A model generated the notes under the pieces. The model did not search any database, was not told where the DNA came from, and was given only the letters and a program-made list of their open reading frames with translations. A stretch of 64,000 nucleotides of DNA, from the NCBI RefSeq assembly GCF_000715015.1, contig NZ_JMIW01000006.1:219001-283000 (forward strand). Direction: 5' to 3'. Shown piece by piece: positions 46,552-54,227 of this stretch. The position numbers and the translations under genes were made by a program. Origin of the DNA: Erythrobacter longus (GTDB taxonomy: Bacteria > Pseudomonadota > Alphaproteobacteria > Sphingomonadales > Sphingomonadaceae). Numbering within the stretch: position 1 is the first letter of the stretch; each line of letters starts with the position of its first letter.

Positions 46552-46794
46552 TCAGGCGAGCGTGAGCAAGAAGTTGACGACAGCGTTGAACAGGCTGTCG
46601 ACGCCGAAGAAGAACAGGGCGAGGACCACCATGAAGATAAAGACGAAGATCGCTGTGCGAACCGTCTCCTCGCGGGTGGGCCAAACCACCTTGCTGGTTT
46701 CGGTGCGCACCTGATTTACGAATTCAGGGATAGTCGTCTTGCGCTTCTTTTGCGCTGCTCCCTTTGCTTCAGGGGCCTTGGGTGCCTCAGCCAT
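46552..46794 (-). CDS. secE: Preprotein translocase subunit SecE
   Basis: The 80-residue protein has a hydrophilic alanine-, proline- and lysine-rich start, then the SecE core VNQVRTETSKVVWPTREETVRT and one membrane segment (about 47-75), the short form usual outside Enterobacteria. It pairs with SecY. First gene of the secE-nusG unit. Confidence 0.96.
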   Translation of the reverse strand: MAEAPKAPEAKGAAQKKRKTTIPEFVNQVRTETSKVVWPTREETVRTAIFVFIFMVVLALFFFGVDSLFNAVVNFLLTLA

Positions 46795-47107
46795 GTGCTT
46801 ATTCTCTCAGCTACGCGTGAAATTACCGTTTGATCCGTTTTCAGGTAGGGCTCATCGCCGCCAGGAACAAGGTCTCAGGCTGGCTCAAATTGCTACCAAT
46901 GTCGGAATTGGCCCTGCGAATAGGGCGATTCCCCGCCAATGGCAAGAGCAAGCAGGCCATCGAGGGCCAAATCGCGGTGGCACGCTCATTTCCCCTAGCC
47001 AGCCGCCCCTTGCGGCGATAGCTTAGGCCCTATTCAGCCAAAGGACTGGCCACCTATAGATAAGGCCAGCGCGGCACAGGGCAAAGTTAACGGGGATTTC
47101 AAACACA
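46795..47107. other. Divergent intergenic region secE / sodium:alanine symporter (313 bp)
   Basis: This stretch must carry promoters for both genes. I see no tRNA here, although many bacteria keep tRNA-Trp upstream of secE; in this genome it lies at 50907-50982. No convincing open frame, repeat or hairpin was found. Confidence 0.5.
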
Positions 47108-48646
47108 ATGGCAGCAGCAGATAATGGGTCGATGAGCATGATCGATCACGTCACCAATGTCTCTGACTTTATCTGGGGTGGGACTTGGAACGGCGAGACG
47201 CTTTCCTGGCTGTCGATTGCTGGCAATCCGATCCCGCCGATGGTGATCATCCTGCTTGGCGCAGGGCTTTACATCATGTTCGGCCTCAAATTTTACCCGA
47301 TCCGCCAATTGGGCAGCGCCTTTGCCGGCCTGTTCAAGGGACGCAAAAGCGAAGGTGACGGGGAAATCTCTCCATTCGCTGCGCTTTCAACTGCGCTTTC
47401 GGGACAGGTGGGCACAGGCAACCTTGCAGGCGTCGCGACCGCAATCGCCTTGGGTGGTCCGGGCGCAATTTTCTGGATGTGGATCACCGCACTTATCGGC
47501 ATGGCGCTTGCCTTTGCGGAAGGCTCGCTTGCGATCCGGTACCGGGAAAAGACCTCCGACGGGGTCTATCGCGGCGGTCCGATGAGCTACATCATGATAG
47601 GGCTTGGTCCCAAGTTCACCTGGCTTGCCATCGTCTTTTGTCTTGGCACGTTGTTCTCAGCGATGGTGACCGGCAATTCCATTCAGGCAAACGCCGTGGC
47701 GGACGGCCTCAATGAACTGTTCGGCATCGAGGAATGGCAGGGCGGATTGATCGTAGCGATCGCCGTGTTCGTCGTCATTATCGGCGGTATCAAATCAATC
47801 GGCGGCGTGGCGGAGAAGGTCATTCCTTTCATGGCGGGAGCCTACATCGTGATGGCCCTCATCGCTCTTATGCTGAACATTCAGGATATTCCGGCGACCT
47901 TCAGCCTGATCTTCCGCGGTGCGTTCGGCTTTGATGCAGCAGCGGGCGGATTTACCGGCGCCATGATTGCTTTGGCGATCCGGGCCGGTGTTGCGCGCGG
48001 GCTTTTCTCTAATGAAAGCGGACAGGGCTCCACCCCAATTGCGCACGCTGTGGCACAGACCAACGATCCGGAACAACAAGGCCGCATGGCGATGCTTGGC
48101 TGTTTCATTGATACGATCGTGATCTGCACCATGACGGCGCTGGTGATCCTCACCGTACAGGGCGATTTCACCAATGGCGGCGCAGCGGTGGCCCATGCCT
48201 ATGAAAGTGACCTTCAAGGCTTCGCCATGACATCGGGCGCTTTTGCAGCAGCCTTCCCGTTCGAGATCGCTGCGATCCCGCTGGGCACGCTGATTGCATC
48301 GACAGCGCTGATCCTGTTTGTGTTCACCACTCTGCTCACCTGGAGCTATTATGGCGAGCGGGCGATCACGTTCATCTATGACCGCATCCCGGGCTCGACC
48401 CGCGGCGGTGAGAAGGTCTTGCACATGATCTGGCGCGTATTGTGGTGCGTGGTGATTTATGTCGGCTCCACGCAGGACCTTACATTGGTTTGGCGGCTGG
48501 GCGACATCTCCAATGCGGCGATGGCTCTGCCTAACTTGCTCGCTCTGCTGCTGCTTTCAGGAGTGGTGTTCAAGCTCGCTCAGGGGATGCGCGATGCGGG
48601 GCCAAACCACACGGCAGACACACCCGAAGAGCCTGAGGAATACTAA
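47108..48646 (+). CDS. Amino-acid carrier, sodium:alanine symporter (AGCS) family
   Basis: The 512-residue protein has about 10-11 membrane segments. AGCS signatures are GQVGTGNLAGVATAIALGGPGAIFWMW, YRGGPMSYI and RGLFSNESGQGSTPIAHA. It imports alanine or glycine with sodium across the inner membrane. The C-terminus is polar (PEEPEEY). An ATG at 47132 is also possible; the first is kept because it lies closer to AACGGGG. It stands alone. Confidence 0.94.
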   Translation: MAAADNGSMSMIDHVTNVSDFIWGGTWNGETLSWLSIAGNPIPPMVIILLGAGLYIMFGLKFYPIRQLGSAFAGLFKGRKSEGDGEISPFAALSTALSGQVGTGNLAGVATAIALGGPGAIFWMWITALIGMALAFAEGSLAIRYREKTSDGVYRGGPMSYIMIGLGPKFTWLAIVFCLGTLFSAMVTGNSIQANAVADGLNELFGIEEWQGGLIVAIAVFVVIIGGIKSIGGVAEKVIPFMAGAYIVMALIALMLNIQDIPATFSLIFRGAFGFDAAAGGFTGAMIALAIRAGVARGLFSNESGQGSTPIAHAVAQTNDPEQQGRMAMLGCFIDTIVICTMTALVILTVQGDFTNGGAAVAHAYESDLQGFAMTSGAFAAAFPFEIAAIPLGTLIASTALILFVFTTLLTWSYYGERAITFIYDRIPGSTRGGEKVLHMIWRVLWCVVIYVGSTQDLTLVWRLGDISNAAMALPNLLALLLLSGVVFKLAQGMRDAGPNHTADTPEEPEEY

Positions 48647-48674
48647 CCCATTGATGGTTGGTTAAAACGGAAAT

Positions 48675-48895
48675 GGGAGCGTTCTACTCGCAAGAACGCT
48701 CCCAACACCCGGATACGGGTCCCCCCAATAAGTTGCGGCCTTCATTAAGAGCCCGCTGGAGGCTCATGCACCCTTGATCAGCTTCGCCACAAGTCATTGC
48801 CCTTGTGGCAGTGAGCCTCACAAGCTGGACGCGAAAGATTGCTCTTTTGCGTCAGGCCGCGAGCAGCAATCCGAAGGATTGGCATACGGTGATCT
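48675..48895 (-). ncRNA. Candidate structured RNA in convergent intergenic region (family not recognised)
   Basis: The stretch 48647-49081 (435 bp) has no gene but is packed with inverted repeats. They are GGGAGCGTTCT (48675-48685) with 48693-48703; ACCCG-GATA-CGGGT; GCGGCCT (48735-48741) with AGGCCGC (48854-48860) as an outer closing stem; GAGGCTCA (48759-48766) with TGAGCCTC (48812-48819); GCCACAAG (48786-48793) with CTTGTGGC (48802-48809); and GACGCGAAAGA with TCTTTTGCGTC (one wobble) near 48828-48853. Together they form a closed, branched fold about 130 nt wide. The minus strand is preferred because the outermost 11-bp hairpin is then followed by ATTTCCGTTTT. A 6S-like RNA is one option among others. 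Confidence 0.4.
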
Positions 48896-48917
48896 TACCC
48901 CCCAGTGAGGTCACCGC

Positions 48918-48940
48918 ATGATATCATCGCGTGATATGAT
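48918..48940. promoter_or_regulatory. AT-rich palindrome and near-repeat upstream of the candidate RNA
   Basis: ATGATATCAT (48918-48927) is a perfect palindrome followed after CGC by GTGATATGAT. It lies just upstream of the structured region when read on the minus strand. It may be a promoter/operator; evidence is weak. Confidence 0.25.
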
Positions 48941-49081
48941 CTTCAGGCCATTTCGAGAGAGATCGTGCCTGACACCAAGTCCTTCGAATCGCTGAACTCG
49001 GGGCGGAAAATGCAGGGTGCTGGCGCGGCGCGATGTGCAAATTGCCACATCCGGAAAATTGCGTAACGGCGCGCGCTGGTG

Positions 49082-49525
49082 TCAAGCCATTGCAGGTTTG
49101 GCCGGAGCGCCCAGAACCTTTGCAAAAATCCAACCGCCGATGCCGCCTGCTATCACTTGCGCAACAAAACCCAGCGCCGAACGCGCGCCGCTGATGGGGA
49201 CAGTTTGGAACTGCAAATACATAAGGCCCAAAACCATGCCGAGGGCAGCTGCACCCGCTATCGGATAGGCGGCTCGGGCCAAGCTTGGCACAAAGCGTTT
49301 CACCAAGGCGGCAATCGCAAAGCCAAGCAGAAACGCGGCCGCAATAACCGCAAGGTAAAGCCACATGTTAGAAATATCAAAGGCGGTCATATTAAGTCTG
49401 TCGGAGAGGCTCACAGGCACATTATGCGCGCCGATCACAAACTGCGCATTGGCGATAACGGCCAGCACATAGGTGCCTATGCTTGCAACAATCAAAGCGG
49501 CAATCCACCGGCCAAAACGCTTCAT
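49082..49525 (-). CDS. Small four-helix membrane protein of unknown function
   Basis: The start ATG at 49525 follows GGAGAGAGAA. The 147-residue protein has four hydrophobic segments (about 8-28, 53-75, 85-110, 118-142), with basic residues at the first loop and ends. I do not recognise it; it looks like a conserved hypothetical integral membrane protein. It is divergent from the PQQ dehydrogenase. Confidence 0.75.
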   Translation of the reverse strand: MKRFGRWIAALIVASIGTYVLAVIANAQFVIGAHNVPVSLSDRLNMTAFDISNMWLYLAVIAAAFLLGFAIAALVKRFVPSLARAAYPIAGAAALGMVLGLMYLQFQTVPISGARSALGFVAQVIAGGIGGWIFAKVLGAPAKPAMA

Positions 49526-49657
49526 TTCTCTCTCCAAAAGCTTTGCGCAAACTAGATGCTTTGCGTGTGTGATCAAGTGATATGGGTGCCAGTGGACAAA
49601 TGCTCCATGTCACCTGATAAGCGTCGCAAACCGACCGGGGCTTCGAGGACTACGAAC

Positions 49658-50866
49658 ATGCGCGCGATTTTTACCACTTTGGCCTTGGGCGCAGCGACCC
49701 TCACGTTGGCAGCATGCACGGACCAGGGCGCATCACCAACCGGTGACAAGACCAGCGTACTTGCAGGGCGCGTGGATGCGGGCCCTGTGAACTACGAGGT
49801 CCAGACGGTGGCCGAGGGGCTCGATCACCCGTGGTCGCTTGCCTTCCTGCCTGACGGAAACATGCTGGTGACAGAGCGGACCGGTGCGCTTTTGTTGATT
49901 AAGCCCGATGGATCACAAGAGACGGTTCAAGACTTCACCGGAAGCTGGAAACTTCCCCCGGTCCACTTTGGCGATGGGATACAGGCGGGGCTGTTCGATG
50001 TGGTCTTGCATCCGCAGTTTGGAGACAATGATCTCATCTACATCTCTTATGCGGGTCTTCTCGAAAATGGCGAGAACACGCTTATTCTGGCGCGCTTCGT
50101 TTATGCAGATGGGAAGCTGTTGGATGGGGAAGAAATCTTCCGTGCCTCGCCCAGCCGCATTCAAGGCAACCATTATGGCGCACGGATCGCCTTCCTTCCC
50201 GATGGCACATTGTTGATGCCCATAGGCGATGCTTTCCACTTCCGCGAGGAGGCGCAAAACCTCGACAACCACTTTGGCAAGATCGTGCGCCTCAATGACG
50301 ATGGGTCTGTGCCCGCCGATAACCCATTTGTTGGGCAGGAGGGCGCGCTGCCGGAAATCTGGTCCTACGGTCACCGCAACCCGCAAGGGATTCTTGTGGC
50401 CGCTGACGGCCGCGTTCTCGAAAACGAGCATGGCCCGGCTGGCGGCGATGAAGTCAACCATATCGAAAAAGGTGCCAATTACGGCTGGCCCACGGTCACC
50501 TATGCGCTCGATTATTCGGGCGGGCGGGTATCACCGTTCGAAGCGCTGGAAGGAACCGAGCAATCGCTGGTCCATTTCACCCCTTCAATCGCGCCTTCGG
50601 GATTTGCGCAATATTCAGGCCCACCCTCTTCCGACACGCCCTTCCCCGATTGGCAAGGCGATCTCTTCCTCTCCGCTCTCGCGCTTCGCCATGTGCGCCA
50701 TATCGAAATGGAAGCGGACGGTTCGCTGGGCAAGCAACAAGAGCTTTTCGGAGAGCTTGGTGTGCGTTTGCGCGATGTGCGCAGCGGGCCCGATGGAATG
50801 CTTTATCTCCTCACCGAGGAAGAGGGCGAAACCAGCCGCATCCTGCGCATCACACCAAAAGGGTGA
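49658..50866 (+). CDS. PQQ-dependent sugar dehydrogenase (aldose/sorbosone type), lipoprotein
   Basis: The 402-residue protein begins MRAIFTTLALGAATLTLAAC, a signal peptide with lipobox LAAC, so it is probably anchored to a membrane facing the periplasm. The beta-propeller domain shows LDHPWSLAFLPDGNMLVTER, GHRNPQGI and HGPAGGDEVNHIEKGANYGWP, hallmarks of the soluble glucose/sorbosone dehydrogenase family that uses PQQ. The ATG at 49658 is chosen for the lipoprotein signal; upstream starts are hydrophilic. It oxidises aldoses and passes electrons to the respiratory chain; substrate not certain. Confidence 0.93.
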   Translation: MRAIFTTLALGAATLTLAACTDQGASPTGDKTSVLAGRVDAGPVNYEVQTVAEGLDHPWSLAFLPDGNMLVTERTGALLLIKPDGSQETVQDFTGSWKLPPVHFGDGIQAGLFDVVLHPQFGDNDLIYISYAGLLENGENTLILARFVYADGKLLDGEEIFRASPSRIQGNHYGARIAFLPDGTLLMPIGDAFHFREEAQNLDNHFGKIVRLNDDGSVPADNPFVGQEGALPEIWSYGHRNPQGILVAADGRVLENEHGPAGGDEVNHIEKGANYGWPTVTYALDYSGGRVSPFEALEGTEQSLVHFTPSIAPSGFAQYSGPPSSDTPFPDWQGDLFLSALALRHVRHIEMEADGSLGKQQELFGELGVRLRDVRSGPDGMLYLLTEEEGETSRILRITPKG

Positions 50867-50906
50867 TGCAAGGTACTCTGCAATCAATCCGACAATGTGG
50901 TGAGAA

Positions 50907-50982
50907 TGGCAGGGGCACAGAGACTCGAACTCTGGACCTTCGGTTTTGGAGACCGACGCTCTACCAACTGAGCTACGCCCCT
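50907..50982 (-). tRNA. tRNA-Trp (anticodon CCA)
   Basis: Read on the minus strand the 76-nt gene has acceptor AGGGGCG pairing with TGCCCCT, D-arm TAGCTCAGTTGGTAGAGC, anticodon stem TCGGT/ACCGA with loop CTCCAAA (anticodon CCA), T-arm CAGAGTTCGAGTCTCTG, discriminator G and an encoded CCA. Confidence 0.96.
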
Positions 50983-51112
50983 ACGCAAGACAGCGCCTTT
51001 AGAACGTGCATTTGCAATAGGCAAGCGCCCTCTTTTGTTGCCCTCTTTGATTACTGGGCAGGGCAATTGCATACTGACGCGAGGGCGGTAGGCTGTTAGA
51101 CATACTCCCGCT

Positions 51113-51838
51113 ATGCATTCCCCGATCCGAAGCCCTATCCCGGTGGAAACCTTGCTGCTTGCCTATCGCAGCGGGATTTTTCCGATGGCGGACAACCGCG
51201 AGGATGAGGAGATTTTCTGGGTCGAACCGCGCGAGCGGGCGATCATCCCCTTGGAAGGCCTCTATATCTCAAAATCCTTGCGCAAAGTGCTGCGTGTCGA
51301 CCGGTTTACGGTGACGATGGATCAGGATTTTGAAGGTGTTATGCGCGCCTGCGCAGCGCCCCGTCCGGGGCATCCGGAAAGCTGGATCAGCGGGCGCATT
51401 GTCGAAAGCTATAAGGGTCTTCATCAGGCGGGCCATGCCCATTCCATCGAATGTTGGGAGCATGATGAGGGTGGGAACGAGAACGGCGCGCGGCGGCTGG
51501 TGGGCGGTCTTTACGGCGTTGCGTTCGATTCGGTCTTTTGCGGGGAAAGCATGTTCAGCCGCGCAGACAATGCCAGTAAAGTTGCGCTGTGCTGGCTGGT
51601 CGCGTGTTTGAGGCAGGCCGGATACAAACTGCTCGATTGCCAATTTATGACCGATCACCTGGCTTCTATGGGCGCGGTCGAGATGCCGCAAAAGGCGTAT
51701 CTCAAATTGGTCGAAATGGCGCGGCGAGCCCCTGAAATTGAACTGGCTGAGGCTTTTGCGAGCTTTTCAGCGCAGCAAGTGGACAATCACTCTTCGCCGG
51801 GAAAGCTCATCGCGCAGTCTTTGACCCAAACGTCATAG
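51113..51838 (+). CDS. aat: Leucyl/phenylalanyl-tRNA-protein transferase
   Basis: This 241-residue enzyme transfers Leu or Phe to the N-terminus of proteins beginning with Lys or Arg, creating N-degrons for ClpS/ClpAP. Conserved parts are YRSGIFPMADNR, FWVEPRERAIIP, SWISGRIVESY, LVGGLYGVAFDSVFCGESMFSR and LLDCQFMTDHLASMGA. The gene end overlaps the convergent DUF2155 gene by 52 nt. Confidence 0.96.
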   Translation: MHSPIRSPIPVETLLLAYRSGIFPMADNREDEEIFWVEPRERAIIPLEGLYISKSLRKVLRVDRFTVTMDQDFEGVMRACAAPRPGHPESWISGRIVESYKGLHQAGHAHSIECWEHDEGGNENGARRLVGGLYGVAFDSVFCGESMFSRADNASKVALCWLVACLRQAGYKLLDCQFMTDHLASMGAVEMPQKAYLKLVEMARRAPEIELAEAFASFSAQQVDNHSSPGKLIAQSLTQTS

Positions 51839-52311
51839 ACCGGGTGCTCAACCACGTTGAGGCTGGGGTTTTCCTTAAAGAGCCAGCCTGAAAAGACGCG
51901 GGAGTGTTCGTTCTGGCCGCGCTCCAGCACATCAAGCTGCACAAAAGCGCCCGTTTCCTGCGGAAATTCATAAGGGGCGGTGCGCTCGCACGCTTCCAGC
52001 CGCACGATTACCGGACCTTCTTCAACGCTCTCACCCGGGCGAAGTTCAAGGTCTTTGCTCACATTATTGCGCTTATTAAGAAGGCCAATGGTCGCCACAC
52101 GTTCTGCCATGGGGGTGGCATCATCCTCAGCACCAATCCCGGTTTCAGCAGCACCAGCGGTGGCCGTACCTGAAGGCGCAGGGGTTTGCGCCTCGCCGTT
52201 TTCAGTCTCGCTTCCCTCGGCCTCAGTGTCCGTAAGCGAGCCCAACGCATCGCATCCCGCCAACGCAAAGGCGGCAAGAATGGGCAGGGTTAGAGAAAGT
52301 CTGCGGCTCAC
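51787..52311 (-). CDS. DUF2155-domain lipoprotein
   Basis: Taking the GTG at 52311 gives 174 residues with a lipoprotein signal (MSRRLSLTLPILAAFALAGC). A low-complexity linker rich in E, G, A and T follows, then the DUF2155 domain from about residue 95: VIVRLEACER, AFVQLDVLERGQ, FSGWLFKENPSLNVVEHPVYDVWVKDC. This domain is typical of alphaproteobacteria and unexplained. The next gene upstream encodes NDUFA12; the two often neighbour each other in this class. Confidence 0.9.
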   Translation of the reverse strand: MSRRLSLTLPILAAFALAGCDALGSLTDTEAEGSETENGEAQTPAPSGTATAGAAETGIGAEDDATPMAERVATIGLLNKRNNVSKDLELRPGESVEEGPVIVRLEACERTAPYEFPQETGAFVQLDVLERGQNEHSRVFSGWLFKENPSLNVVEHPVYDVWVKDCAMSFPGEE

Positions 52312-52348
52312 GATCAATCGACCTTTTTGGCGCTTGGGGTCTGAGGCC

Positions 52349-52768
52349 TTAGCCCTCAGGCGCCCACGCTTCGTAATCGCCGTCCGCCTTCGCGCGCTTA
52401 CCGCCGCGCTCAATCATGCCTTGGGGCAAATAGGCGTTGGGGGTGCCGGTGGCATTGGGCGTGTAGTCCGATTCCCAAATTTTCGCAGGGGGCAGATGGC
52501 TTTCAGGCAGATCATCAAACGACCCGTGAAGCCAGCCGTGCCATTCGCTCGGCACGCGGCTTGCGTCATTCACACCGTTGTAGATCACCCAGCGGCGCTC
52601 TTTTTGTGTGTAAGAACCGGTGTTTGGACCGCCTGTGCCTTTGGAGCGGTAGTATTTGTTGCCTTCCGCATCGGTGCCAACATGCTCGCCGCCCACGCGC
52701 TTGGCCCACCATTGGGTGCCAATGGTTGCGCCGTCCCACCAGGTGAAGATTTTGCCCAGAAAACTCAT
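52349..52768 (-). CDS. NADH:ubiquinone oxidoreductase NDUFA12-family subunit
   Basis: The 139-residue protein (ATG 52768, GGGAATGACATT upstream) shows the NDUFA12/B17.2 pattern: FTWWDGATIGT, VGTDAEGNKYYRS, RRWVIYNG and SRVPSEWHGWLHGSFDDLP. In alphaproteobacteria and mitochondria it is an accessory subunit on the peripheral arm of complex I. It is not in a nuo operon here, as is usual for this gene. Confidence 0.95.
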   Translation of the reverse strand: MSFLGKIFTWWDGATIGTQWWAKRVGGEHVGTDAEGNKYYRSKGTGGPNTGSYTQKERRWVIYNGVNDASRVPSEWHGWLHGSFDDLPESHLPPAKIWESDYTPNATGTPNAYLPQGMIERGGKRAKADGDYEAWAPEG

Positions 52769-52820
52769 AATGTCATTCCCATTTGCGAAGCCGTTAGCGG
52801 AATTGATGATCGACGCCAAG

Positions 52821-52860
52821 CCGCAAGAAGCTGCAAGAAGCCGCAAGATGCTTCAAGATG
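52821..52860. repeat. Four 10-nt tandem repeats
   Basis: CCGCAAGAAG, CTGCAAGAAG, CCGCAAGATG and CTTCAAGATG follow directly upstream of NDUFA12 and just after the DUF192 stop. The unit matches the turn of the helix but no known protein-binding consensus. It may be a replication-slippage product. Confidence 0.6.
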
Positions 52861-52888
52861 CACCAGACGCGCGCGAGGCGGCGAAAAA

Positions 52889-53404
52889 CTACAGGCTCGC
52901 CTCGTCCGGCAATTCAAATTCAACCAGATCGCCCGGCCCAATGCCAAGTTCCTCGGACAAGCCGCCCCTGATCTCGAACACCGCAATCGACATACCGCGC
53001 GAGGTTACACTGTCGAGCGAATAGGGAACGCCTGCCTCGATATTGGTGATACGCTTGTTTGGCCCGATGAAGATAATGTCGAGCGGGAGCGGGGTGTTTT
53101 TCATCCAGAAACTGCGGAATTGCGGAGTGTAGGATGGGAACAGCATCCCCTCATCATCGCCCATTTGCGTGCGGAACATCATGCCTTTGGCCTGTTCTTC
53201 CTGCGATGCTGCAAGCTCGGTTGTGAAGCTGTGCCTTGTATCGCCGCTGACAATGGTGACATCGATCAGGCGCAATCCAGCTTCGGAAACGCCAGAGGTT
53301 TGGGCCGCAGGAGTGGTTACGGATGCACTCTCCTGTGCCGCCGTGCCGTTGGGCGAACACGCCACCAACGCCAAGCCCGCCAGTGCTAAAGCAATTCTCA
53401 CCAT
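52889..53404 (-). CDS. DUF192-domain lipoprotein
   Basis: The 171-residue protein has a lipoprotein signal (MVRIALALAGLALVAC) and a DUF192 domain (about 55-165): VELA-like ELAASQEEQAKGMMFRTQ, GMLFPSYTPQFRSFWMKNTPLPLDIIFIG and a C-terminal VEFELP. DUF192 is widespread and of unknown function. Its start overlaps the recX stop by seven bases, so the two are translated together. Confidence 0.92.
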   Translation of the reverse strand: MVRIALALAGLALVACSPNGTAAQESASVTTPAAQTSGVSEAGLRLIDVTIVSGDTRHSFTTELAASQEEQAKGMMFRTQMGDDEGMLFPSYTPQFRSFWMKNTPLPLDIIFIGPNKRITNIEAGVPYSLDSVTSRGMSIAVFEIRGGLSEELGIGPGDLVEFELPDEASL

Positions 53405-54096
53405 GAATTTGGACCTTCTTCTTCTCTGGCTTCCTCTTCGGCTTCGAAGAGCCAGTCCTCTATGTCAGCTTCTTCGCGTGCATCAAGGATGAACGCGATG
53501 TGATCAAACTTGTGACCGGCTCTCAACATCGCCGCAATCTGTTTGTCGCGGCGTTTGTGGGCCAGTTCTGCAGGTTCATCTTCATCAAAAGCCGTCGAAA
53601 ATGGTCCAAAGCGGCGCTTTTTTGCAAGCAGGATAGCCGCGCGCCTTGTTTCAGCTTCATTGGGGGCGGTTTCTTCGCGGGTGTTTTCATCAACCCCTGC
53701 CGCCCAAAGCGCCTGTTCCACCCGCCTTGCGCCATAACCGCGCGCCGTCAGATCGCGGGTTTTAGAGCGCGCATAGGCCTCATCATCGACATAACCCAGA
53801 TCAATAAGCCGTGCGACAAGTCCCGCCACATCAGGCGTTTGCACGCGGCCCTCTTCATCCTCTGCCACCCCGCGCTCACGCAGTTTACGGGCAAGGTATC
53901 CTTCAAGCTTGGCCCCTGTCGTCGCAAAGCGCGCAGCGTAGGATAATGCGAGATCGCGCAGGGCTGTTTCGTCGAGTGGGCGCGCCTTTTTGGGTTTACG
54001 CACATCTTTCGAAGATGCGCGCTTTGCACCGTCTTCCTCTGAAAACCGGGCATTTTTGCGCGTTTTGCGCGACCTTTTGCTTCCATCAAGGGTCAT
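53398..54096 (-). CDS. recX: RecX-family regulatory protein
   Basis: The 232-residue protein has a basic N-terminal tail, then three-helix repeats typical of RecX: AARFATTGAKLEGYLARKLRERG, VARLIDLGYVDDEAYARSKTRDLTARGYGARRVEQAL and a last unit DKQIAAMLRAGHKFDHIAFIL. RecX limits RecA filament growth. recA is not adjacent here. The C-terminal acidic stretch (EEADIEDWLFEAEEEAREEEG) is longer than usual. Confidence 0.88.
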   Translation of the reverse strand: MTLDGSKRSRKTRKNARFSEEDGAKRASSKDVRKPKKARPLDETALRDLALSYAARFATTGAKLEGYLARKLRERGVAEDEEGRVQTPDVAGLVARLIDLGYVDDEAYARSKTRDLTARGYGARRVEQALWAAGVDENTREETAPNEAETRRAAILLAKKRRFGPFSTAFDEDEPAELAHKRRDKQIAAMLRAGHKFDHIAFILDAREEADIEDWLFEAEEEAREEEGPNSW

Positions 54097-54227
54097 TTCG
54101 CCTTATTCGTGCCACAGTCCTTATCAAATGGAAAAGACAAAACCCCCAGTCTGTATGTAAAATCGCTGGGGGTGTGGGATCGAAAGGGTGCGTTCGACGG
54201 CCAAACAGGTTGAAAGGCGCACAGGAA

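Noticed and set aside
53811-54227. Upstream extension of the fatty acyl-AMP ligase frame
   Set aside because: It is the antisense of recX and has no adenylation-domain sequence.
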